This document shows, in pieces, positions 6,544 through 12,787 of a stretch of 12,787 nucleotides of DNA. A program made the position numbers and the translations under genes. The DNA lies in assembly GCA_002887195.1 (NCBI GenBank), contig PJAB01001701.1, positions 1 through 12,787 on the forward strand, written 5' to 3'. The stretch comes from Chrysochromulina parva (Eukaryota > Haptophyta > Prymnesiales > Chrysochromulinaceae). The stretch's first letter is position 1, and each line of letters starts with the position of its first letter. The notes under the pieces are model-generated. The model searched no databases and was not told the origin of the DNA. It worked only from the letters and a program-made list of their open reading frames with translations.

Positions 6544-9259
6544 ATGCCGGTCATGTCACCGGATCCTCTGACGGCCTCACTCAAGGAGCTGTGTGACACG
6601 TCGGCCGCCGACATCTCAACTCTCTACTCCGTGCACGACGTACTCGGCGAGGGCCGCTTCTCCAGGGTCTATGCGGCCGTGGATGAGAGGAACGGGCAGG
6701 TGCTCGCGTTGAAGGAGCTCGACATGAGCGCGATTGCGGAGGACGAGGAGGCGTTCGATATGCTCAAGGCGGAGGTGCTTGCGCTGCGGCGCGCCGGCAA
6801 CGCGCCGCACATCGTCCGGCTGCACGAGGTCATCGCCTCGTCCGACGCCATCTGGCTTGCCATGGAGCGCGTTCCCGGCCGCGAGCTCTTCGAGGTGGTG
6901 TCGCAGCGCGGCGCGCTTGAAAACGGCATCGTGCGCCACTTGATGCAGCAGCTGCTTACGGCGCTCACGGCGCTCGCCGAGGTCGGCGTGGTGCATCGCG
7001 ACGTGAAGCCCGAGAACATCATGGTGAGCGATGAGGAGACGGAGCGGCCGCATCTGACGCTCATCGACTTTGGGTACGCGGCGCTGCTGTGCGAGGCAGC
7101 AGATGGCGGTGGTGGGCCCATGGAGCTGACGGGCGTCGCCGGCTCGCCCGAGTACGCGGCGCCCGAGGTGCTCTCGTGGATTGAGGCGGAGGCGGACGCG
7201 ACGGGCGAGGTGGAGGGCGAGCCATACGACGCAGGTTGCGACGTGTGGAGCGTGGGCGTGACGGCGCACGTGCTGCTGTGCGCCGCGATGCCCTTTGAGC
7301 TGCCCGAAGAGGCGACCGAGGCAGCGCTCGTCGCCGCCGCGCGCAACGTCGACCTCTCCTTCCACAGCCGTCCGGAACTCGATGGCGACGCAATGGCGCC
7401 CACGCGCGACTTCGTGCGCGCTTGCATGACGGTCGCACGCAGGGAGCGCCCCTCGGCGGAGCAGCTACTCGGCCATCCGTGGATCCTCGGCCCACCGATG
7501 GCGCTCAACACGGCGCGTCAGGAGGAGCGCCCCTCGGCGTCCGCGCGCCCAACACGGCGCGAGCGCCTCGCGGCGGAGGAGGGCGTGTCGACGGGGGGCG
7601 CCATGCCGGAGGACGAGCTCGTGTTCCGTCGCCAGAGGGAGGATGACGAACGCCATCATCGGGAGGATGACGAACGCCATCAGGAGGACGAGCTCGAGTT
7701 CCGTCGCCAGGCGACCATGCAGCGCCAGAGGGAGGATGAAGAACGTCATCAGCAGGAGGATGAAAAACGCCATCAGCAGGAGGATGAAGAACGCCATCAG
7801 CAGGAGGAGGCCGCCAAACGGCTGCACGATGCTGAGGAGCTTGAGGCGCGGCGCCATCGTGAGGCGTTGACCGGTACCTACTCTGGCACCTACTCTGACG
7901 CTGTTGCGACGTTGCCTAATTTGGACCAACGCAAGTATGGCATCACCATCGCAGTCGGCACCGCCTCGCCGACGCGCGTGCACATCAACGCTGTCACGCC
8001 CAACACGGCGCCAACCAGCTGCCTCCTTCCCGACGCGAAACCGCTGCCCAAGGTGGCTCGCGCCGCTCAGGACGGCGCCATGCAGGCCGTCAACCAACAC
8101 GAACTCGCGGCGCACCTCGCCGCTGCAGTCAAGTCCGCAGCTCTGACGTACTTCGTGCATGCTCACAGCCAGCGTACCAGTACTTCCCTTCAAGTGCTCG
8201 TTGGCCAGGTGCGAGCTCCGATGATCTCGCTGATGACCTCGCTGATGACCTCGCTGATGACCTCGCTGATGACCCCGCTGATGACCTCGCTGATGACCTC
8301 GCTGATGACCCCGCTGATGACCTCGCTGATGACCTCGCTGATGACCTCGCTGATGACCTCGCTGTTGGCCGTGGATCGCCTCTGACCATCTCCAACGCCA
8401 ACGCTCGCCTGCCAGGCACTGCTCGTGCGGCCGTTGCCACTGATGACCTGCCTTGCATGCGAGTGCTCACCACAGCGCCATCTCCCCACAGGCACTGCTC
8501 GTGCGGCCGTTACAGACGCCCCCTCTTCCCACAGAGCTCTCGAGTGCCAAGCTGACGCCTTCCCAGGCGGCCAGCTTGAAGCGCGACCTCAGCATCCTCT
8601 CGGCGAGGCTCACGAGGATCGTCAATGCGACAAGGCGCGGTGGGTCAACTTGGCTCGTGAGGGAGGTAGGACAGGCTCTGATAGTCGCCGAGGAGCAGCC
8701 ACTCCCCGACTGGTGGCACGCGTCCGGCTCACAGCGTTTGGGTGTGGTCCGGACGCAATCTCCCGCCACCGAGATCGCAATCTCCCCCGCGGCCGCAATC
8801 TCGCCCTCAGCTCCCTCATCTCCGAAGGGAGATCCGGTCACACCGCCACCCCTGCACTTCACACCACCACCCCTGCACTCGCAGCCGTCGCTCGGGTTAC
8901 CGCCGCCAGCGACGAACGTGCCGAAACCGATGAACGCGTCGGTGCGCCCGCCCTACGGCTTCGTCAGCCACGCCGAATGGGCCCCAGACGTACCCTTCAT
9001 CTGCCACGCCTCGGTTTCGTCAACTCCCTCGCGTGCTCCCGGGCTCCCATCGTGGTGGTCAGACGCCTCGATGGGCGTCGCAACGGTGCGACCGGCCGCG
9101 GTGTCTGCCACGCACACCGACGAGACTGCGCCTCTGGTGGCCTCACAGGTGCTGGGAGCACTTGAAGGCACGGCGGGCGGCATTCCCGCGTGGTGGGCAC
9201 GGGAGAGCGCGAGGAGTGCGACCCCCCAATCTCAGCGAGCGCATGTATTGACGGTGTAA
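6544..9259 (+). CDS. Serine/threonine protein kinase, CAMK-like, with charged repeat region and PxWW tail
   Basis: The spliced model is join(6544..8208, 8492..9259), giving 810 aa. The kinase domain spans about 28-314 and is complete and apparently active: GEGRFSRV loop at 35-42, catalytic Lys57 in ALKEL, HRDVKPEN at 151-158, DFG at 175-177, SPEYAAPE at 201-208 and RPSAEQLLGHPWI at its end. These features suggest the CAMK/CDPK side of the family, but there are no EF hands. Residues about 356-439 are Arg/Glu/Asp/His/Gln repeats, probably helical or coiled coil. The second exon encodes a helix-rich stretch, then Pro/Ser/Ala-rich linkers carrying PDWW (627), PSWW (741) and PAWW (787). The splice joins LQVLVGQ to ALLVRPLQ in phase 0. 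ATG 6544 is the first in frame; 6553 is nearly equivalent. An upstream exon is possible. The substrate is unknown. Confidence 0.75.
7639..7803 (+). repeat. 24-bp coding repeat in the kinase gene
   Basis: Five near-identical 24-bp units beginning GAGGATGA occur at 7639-7662, 7663-7686, 7732-7755, 7756-7779 and 7780-7803. They encode the octapeptide E-D-(E/D)-(E/K)-R-H-(Q/H)-(Q/R). The length is a multiple of 3, so unit gain or loss would keep frame; copy number may vary between strains. Confidence 0.85.
8218..8373 (+). repeat. 12-bp minisatellite (CTGATGACCTCG) inside the kinase intron
   Basis: Eleven units of CTGATGACCTCG, two of them with CCCCG endings, fill 8230-8361, with one diverged unit on each side. 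In the upstream exon's frame they read as Leu-Met-Thr-Ser/Pro repeats, but the array sits between a good donor and acceptor. The unit matches CTGATGACCTGC in the introner module at 10 of 12 bases. Confidence 0.9.
8413..8511 (+). repeat. 23-bp direct duplication flanking the introner module in the kinase gene
   Basis: Positions 8413-8435 are repeated exactly at 8489-8511 (CAGGCACTGCTCGTGCGG...CCGTT). The shared CAG may belong to the element's own end, so the true duplication is 20-23 bp. The unit between the copies is the introner module. The first copy begins directly after a possible older splice acceptor ending at 8415. Confidence 0.9.
8436..8491 (+). mobile_element. Introner element module, kinase copy
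   Basis: This 56-bp module (GCCACTGATGACC ... CTCCCCACAG) matches 1965-2020 in the SET gene with only two substitutions. It encodes no protein. It carries a branch-point-like CTCAC and a complete 3' splice site, and is bounded by the direct duplication described above. Near-identity in two unrelated genes shows recent common origin by copying. Confidence 0.8.
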
Positions 9260-9381
9260 AAGCGGTCGGGTGGACTGGATCGGTGTCAAAGCACCGGAAC
9301 AATCACATTCACATTCACATTCACAGGTGAGGGAGGGCCTCCCTTTTGCACCCCGTGTCCCAAGGAGAGACCACGGGCCAC
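9260..9381 (+). promoter_or_regulatory. Short intergenic region upstream of the Pol III subunit gene
   Basis: Only 122 bp separate the kinase stop from the chosen ATG. It contains about three and a half copies of the hexamer CATTCA (about 9305-9323) ending in TTCACAG followed by GTGAGG, which could be a microsatellite or a 5' UTR splice acceptor. The promoter of the next gene must lie here or within the kinase 3' end. Confidence 0.3.
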
Positions 9382-10086
9382 ATGCCACCCGGCCGAGGGC
9401 GCGGGCGCCATCTGCCGATCAACTACCCCGACGGCCTCACGTGCAAGCTGGCGCCCACTGACCCATACCCGCACATGGATCCCGAGAAGCTGCCGGTGCC
9501 GCCCGTCATGACCACAACCGACCGGGAGCTCCTTGCCCTCCGGCGCAGCTTGCTGGGGATGCCGGCAACGCTCTCGTTTCGCGTGCGCAACGCGCCCGCG
9601 TCAGTGGGCTTGCGCTACTCGGATGGCCTCCTCGACCCGGTGCCCACGCCTTTTGACCAGACCAAGGAGTTCACGATGACGCGCAACACACACTTTCCTC
9701 AGGAACTACAACCGGTGAAAAGCAAGAGCGGCGGCAGGAAGCGTGGGGCGGCGGCAGCGCTGCCGGCAGCGGTGGAGCGAAAGCGCCTGCACAAGACGGG
9801 CGCCGTGGGGCAGCGGCTCGACGAGATGGCCAAGCACGAGGATGGTACGGGACCAAGCGGCGCTGGGGCTGCGGGCACTGCCGCCGAGGAGGAGGAGGAG
9901 GAGGAGGAGGAGGAGGTGGAGGCGAAGAATGAGAAGAAGGATGACGACGACGAAGAGGGCGACGGCAACGAGTCGGATGAGGATGAGGATCTCTACGAGG
10001 CGGAGGATTGGCACTTCAACCAGGACGACGGTATGGACGACGATTTCGACGACGGAGGCGACGACGGTGGAGGGGACACGTATTGA
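9382..10086 (+). CDS. POLR3G: RNA polymerase III subunit RPC7/Rpc31-like (POLR3G family), 234 aa
   Basis: The chosen start is ATG 9382, giving MPPGRGRGRHLP, matching the Gly/Arg-rich N terminus typical of the family. The frame stays open a little further upstream but with no ATG. The core follows the family order: a Lys/Pro segment (DPEKLPVPPVMTTTDRELLALRRSLL, about 36-61), then a Ser/Phe-rich stretch, RYSDG near 79, and a short HFPQEL motif. The last 80 residues are extremely acidic, with a run of ten Glu and then Asp-rich sequence ending DDGGDDGGGDTY; an acidic Gly-ending tail is characteristic of Rpc31. In yeast and animals this subunit sits in the RPC3/6/7 subcomplex used for initiation on tRNA and 5S rRNA genes in the nucleus. 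The identification is by pattern, as the family is poorly conserved. Confidence 0.7.
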   Translation: MPPGRGRGRHLPINYPDGLTCKLAPTDPYPHMDPEKLPVPPVMTTTDRELLALRRSLLGMPATLSFRVRNAPASVGLRYSDGLLDPVPTPFDQTKEFTMTRNTHFPQELQPVKSKSGGRKRGAAAALPAAVERKRLHKTGAVGQRLDEMAKHEDGTGPSGAGAAGTAAEEEEEEEEEEVEAKNEKKDDDDEEGDGNESDEDEDLYEAEDWHFNQDDGMDDDFDDGGDDGGGDTY

Positions 10087-10581
10087 GGGCGATGTGGCCA
10101 AACCAGGCTGTGTGAGAGCCGAGCGCCGAGATTCGGTATTGTATTTAGAGACGAGCGTGCGTTATTCCGCGTTTGGCAGATGATAGAAATACGCCACACA
10201 CTAGCCGGGCACGATCCGCAACAAATAACGAAACTCGGTTACTGAGTTTGAAACTCCATTACCAGTTACGTCAAGGCTCCGCTCAAGCGGACCATCGACC
10301 TTGCTCCTTGGTCCTTGCATAAATCTCCACTCGCTGCGGGCGCTGGGCCCTTCACCGCATCCGCCCCGCCCGGTCTCCGGCACCGCTTGTTTTTCACTGC
10401 AAACAAGAAACATCCGTTGTCGCGATGTCGCACTTCAAAAATGGCCTTGAATCGTTATCCGCGGGAAGTGTGTCCACGCGATTAGGAACTCATGAGTAAT
10501 GTTACCATGAATGTTACCGAGTAACCCTATGTAAACCCACAGCAGCAGCGATACAAAGGTTCACAGATGTGCTCGCACAAT
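10087..10581. other. Convergent intergenic region with no gene seen
   Basis: These 495 bp lie between the ends of two convergent genes. The sequence is A/T-richer than coding DNA. AAACTC and GAGTTT at about 10234-10252 could form a small hairpin, and ATGTTACC occurs twice near 10499-10521. Short frames exist but none has coding character, and no tRNA-like fold is evident. It probably holds two 3' UTRs. Confidence 0.45.
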
Positions 10582-12732
10582 CTACAAATGCAACGTAAAT
10601 CCACTCCGACCCGTCACCGCGTCTTGCGCCGCTGTTGTCCCTGCACGTCCGATGCGGTTTTCCCGGAGGTTCAGTTTGGTCAGGACCGCCTTGACCTTCA
10701 GCGCCTCCGCGATCGCGATGGCACCCTCATCCCCGATGTTGTTGATTGCGAGAGAGAGGGTGGTCACCACCGCGTTGACCTTCAGCGCCTGCGCAATCGC
10801 CTTGGCACCCTTATCCCCGATGCTGTTGCTCCGGAGGGAGAGGGTGGTCACTACCGCGTTGACCTTCAGCGCCTCTGCGATCGCCTTGGCACCCTCGTCG
10901 CCGATCTTGTTGCTGCCGAGCTCGAGCTCGGTCACCACTGCCGTGCCCGACTGCAAGGCGTCAGCGATGGCTTTGGCACCCTCGTCCCCGATCTGGTTGT
11001 AGTAGAGGGACAGGGTGGTCAACACCACGTTGATCTTCAGCGCCTGCACGATCGCGATGGCTCCCTGGTCCCCAATCTCGTTGCGTCCGAGGTCGAGCTC
11101 GGTTAGGATCGGGTTGACCTTCAGCGCCTCCGCGATTGCGATGGCTCCCTCTGGACCAATGTTGTTGTCGTCTAGGCGCAGGATGGTCAGGACCGTGTTG
11201 ACCTTCAGCGCCTCTGCGATCGCCTCGGCACCCTCTGGTCCGATTTTGTTGACGTATAGGACCAGCTCGGTAACGCCCGTGTTGACCTTCAGCGCCTCTG
11301 CGATCGCCTTGGCACCGTCGTCGCCGATGTTGTTCCCCCAGAGGCGCAGCTCGGTCAGAAACGCCATGCATTGCAGGTCGGACCCGATCAGGATGGCGTC
11401 GGAGGGTTGGAGGCTCACCACACTATGGGAGTTTTGGAAATCAAACTTGGCCTCCGTCTGGATGCGCGTCATGCCCGAAAGCATGATGCCCTTCTCCGCG
11501 CCGATTTTGGCGAGCATCGTGGCCGACTCAACGTCGAAGTGGTTATGGAGCAAGCTGCAGTCCTTCAGTACCGCGTTGACCTTCAGCGCCTCCGCGACCG
11601 CTTTGGCACCGTCGTCGCCGATGTTGTTATGCCAGAGGTCCAGCTCGATCAAGACCGCGTTGACCTTCAACGCCTGCGCGATCGCCTTGGCACCCTCGTC
11701 CCCGATGGAGTTCATCTCGAGGTCGAGGGTGGTCAAGACCGCGTTGACCTTCAACGCCTCCGCAATCGCTATGGCACCGTCGTCGCCGATGTCGTTGCCG
11801 TTCAGGTACAGGGTGGTCAGCACCGCCGTGACTGGAATGAAACTCGCAATGAGCATGGCTCCCTCGGGGCCAATCATCAGGCCATTCAAATCGGAAATGT
11901 CTGAATCGAGACTGCTGAGCGTATCGGCGCGCAGCTCCTCCACAGGGATGCGACGGATCTCTCCAAGGCCAGCGCAGGCAATGGCTCCGAGCAGCAGTGC
12001 TAGTGGTGGCTCACCCTCGCCCGTGATGCAGCAGCACATATGGCGCTTGGCCAGACCAAGAAGCAGAGGCAACGGCGTGTCCTCCTCCTCCTCCTCCTCT
12101 TCCTCCTCTTCCTCCTCGCCGCCATCATCGTCCAAGTCGACCTCTCGGACCGCAGCCACATCCACCACAAAGCCATACCCCGTGAGCCGCTCCAGGTGGA
12201 GTAGCAGCCGCCCTGCCCTCACCGCCTCCCACGGTCGGCTGGCTTCGATGAGCAACTGCAGGTTGAGCTCCGTGATCTCGTCCAGCTGCTGAGGGTCGGC
12301 GTGACCTTCACGCCTGCACAGCCGCGAGCACAGCGCTCGGCGTCCGAGCGCACGCCACGCTCGGTTGACGCCCTTGAGCTCAATCAGCGTGTCCACGTCG
12401 ACCTCGGCCAAGGCAGCTTCCGCAGCGTCGTCGTTCACGGCCAACGCGGGCGGCCCCGCGGTGGTAGACTGCGGCACGGGACTATCCGGCGTGAAAGCCG
12501 GCTCTGCAAGGGCTTGCACGCGCTCCTCATCGCTCTCAAAGTCGTCCACCGCACCGAGCAGCTCACGCAGCTCGTTGGCACGTTTGCCATCCAATCGCCG
12601 CGCAAAAGCAGTCTGAGCATACACGAGCGCCTGCTCGGCGATGAGATTGCTGGCGCCCTCGATAAGTGCAGCTAGCTGTGTGAGCGAGCACTCATCGAGG
12701 CGTGAGGCTGACCAATCGTCGTCGTCGCACAT
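10582..12732 (-). CDS. Leucine-rich-repeat protein (ribonuclease-inhibitor/NLRC3 type), 716 aa, possibly 5'-partial
   Basis: The chosen start is ATG 12730-12732 (MCDDDDWSAS), with the stop TAG at 10582-10584. The frame stays open to the right window edge, so an upstream start or exon is possible. Residues about 110-195 (DTLIELKGVNRAWRALGRRALCSRLCRRE, then a helical stretch) weakly resemble F-box-like substrate-adaptor modules. A run of 12 Glu follows at about 206-217. From about 304 to 706 there are about 13 LRRs of 28 residues with consensus VLTxLxLxxNxIGDEGAKAIAEALKVNA. The fourth is degenerate and followed by about 40 non-repeat residues, splitting the array into 3 + 9. Such LRRs form a horseshoe used for protein binding. 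No NACHT, kinase or membrane domain is present, so partner and process are unknown. Confidence 0.8.
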   Translation of the reverse strand: MCDDDDWSASRLDECSLTQLAALIEGASNLIAEQALVYAQTAFARRLDGKRANELRELLGAVDDFESDEERVQALAEPAFTPDSPVPQSTTAGPPALAVNDDAAEAALAEVDVDTLIELKGVNRAWRALGRRALCSRLCRREGHADPQQLDEITELNLQLLIEASRPWEAVRAGRLLLHLERLTGYGFVVDVAAVREVDLDDDGGEEEEEEEEEEEEDTPLPLLLGLAKRHMCCCITGEGEPPLALLLGAIACAGLGEIRRIPVEELRADTLSSLDSDISDLNGLMIGPEGAMLIASFIPVTAVLTTLYLNGNDIGDDGAIAIAEALKVNAVLTTLDLEMNSIGDEGAKAIAQALKVNAVLIELDLWHNNIGDDGAKAVAEALKVNAVLKDCSLLHNHFDVESATMLAKIGAEKGIMLSGMTRIQTEAKFDFQNSHSVVSLQPSDAILIGSDLQCMAFLTELRLWGNNIGDDGAKAIAEALKVNTGVTELVLYVNKIGPEGAEAIAEALKVNTVLTILRLDDNNIGPEGAIAIAEALKVNPILTELDLGRNEIGDQGAIAIVQALKINVVLTTLSLYYNQIGDEGAKAIADALQSGTAVVTELELGSNKIGDEGAKAIAEALKVNAVVTTLSLRSNSIGDKGAKAIAQALKVNAVVTTLSLAINNIGDEGAIAIAEALKVKAVLTKLNLRENRIGRAGTTAAQDAVTGRSGFTLHL
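10615..11823 (-). repeat. 84-bp tandem repeats encoding the LRR array
   Basis: Near-identical 84-bp units encode 28-residue LRRs in two blocks, 11572-11823 (three units) and 10615-11361 (nine units, one carrying a one-codon insertion). The stretch coding for GDEGAKAIAEALKVN is highly alike between units at the DNA level, so the array probably expands and contracts by unequal exchange. The block 11362-11571 between them is diverged. Confidence 0.85.
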
Positions 12733-12787
12733 TGCCCCAAGTGTGCGCAGCACGGTTGTGGCCGTCTCGTTTATGGGGAAGACGGTG

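Larger units (their letters stand above)
8209..8491 (+). other. Intron of the kinase gene (283 bp; minisatellite plus introner copy)
   Basis: The donor is GTGCGA at 8209 after a complete Gln codon, and the acceptor CTCCCCACAG ends at 8491. The downstream frame opened by this acceptor carries the three PxWW motifs and runs to the TAA at 9257-9259. The interior holds a 12-bp minisatellite, an internal CTGCCAG acceptor ending at 8415, a first copy of the next exon's start, and a 56-bp introner module. Use of the 8415 acceptor would add 76 bp and shift frame. Retention would add 59 residues and stop at 8383-8385. Confidence 0.75.

Noticed and set aside
7465..8193. A long minus-strand frame under the kinase's repeat region
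   Set aside because: It is an antisense shadow of the 24-bp repeats giving Leu/Ile/Met-rich runs, not a membrane protein.
8218..8373. Box C/D snoRNA-like signals (TGATGA and CTGA) in the 12-bp repeat and the introner module
   Set aside because: The motifs recur every 12 bp with no room for guide sequences, no terminal stem is seen, and the base before TGATGA is C rather than a purine.
8218..8373. CRISPR-like or coding interpretation of the regular repeats
   Set aside because: The units are directly contiguous with no spacers, and the array lies between good splice sites; the Leu-Met-Thr-Ser reading ends soon after at a stop.
8492..8534. Alternative splice acceptor CTTCCCACAG ending at 8534
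   Set aside because: Joining 8208 to 8535 gives a stop within seven codons, so it does not yield the long C-terminal frame.
8425..9165. A 246-codon + frame overlapping the second kinase exon
   Set aside because: It is Arg/Ala-rich without motifs and would require the older acceptor at 8415. The alternative frame carries a helix and three PxWW motifs and joins the kinase in phase.
9346..9381. A 12-codon extension of the Pol III subunit from a TTG
   Set aside because: There is no ATG. The ATG at 9382 gives the expected Gly/Arg-rich N terminus.
11015..12292. A 425-codon open frame on the + strand opposite the LRR gene
   Set aside because: It is a Ser/Pro-rich antisense reading of the repeat array, repeating with the same 28-codon period; the minus-strand frame gives clear LRRs. 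Long antisense frames are expected in GC-rich repeats.

Overview
This is a nuclear segment of a GC-rich, intron-poor eukaryote, most likely a single-celled alga. A haptophyte-type genome fits best, but the assignment is an inference. The support is: short GT-AG introns of 67-283 bp with a C-rich 3' end (CTCCCCACAG), strong G/C preference at third codon positions, no bacterial operon or Shine-Dalgarno logic, and eukaryote-specific products (SET methyltransferase, Pol III subunit, Orai-like channel, CAMK-type kinase, ribonuclease-inhibitor-type LRR protein).

Layout, left to right. Positions 1-410 hold a GATAC-rich repeat patch and leader sequence. Positions 411-3372 (+) hold a four-exon gene whose spliced product (894 aa) fuses a RuBisCO-LSMT/SETD3-type SET lysine methyltransferase to a second, Rossmann-type SAM methyltransferase. 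Positions 3602-4660 (+) encode an ankyrin-repeat protein. Positions 4845-6416 (-) encode a four-TM Orai-like membrane protein with what looks like a PTEN-type C2 domain at its C terminus. A roughly 130-bp divergent interval separates it from a two-exon Ser/Thr kinase gene, 6544-9259 (+), whose product has a long charged repeat region and three PxWW motifs. Positions 9382-10086 (+) encode an RPC31/POLR3G-like RNA polymerase III subunit. Positions 10582-12732 (-) encode a large LRR protein whose reading frame is still open at the right edge of the window.

The genes do not form an obvious pathway; they look like independent eukaryotic genes (tandem, convergent and divergent pairs). The most unusual feature is the introns. 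Three of the four share a nearly identical 3' module (two copies differ at 2 of 56 bases), and two are flanked by long direct duplications of the adjoining exon. This is the signature of introner elements, meaning mobile, recently inserted introns. The other notable features are two minisatellite-filled introns that appear related to the same element, the two-methyltransferase fusion, and the Orai-like/C2 fusion with a histidine where Orai has its selectivity-filter glutamate.

All gene models come from reading frames and splice-site logic alone. Domain names come from recalled family motifs, not from a database search.
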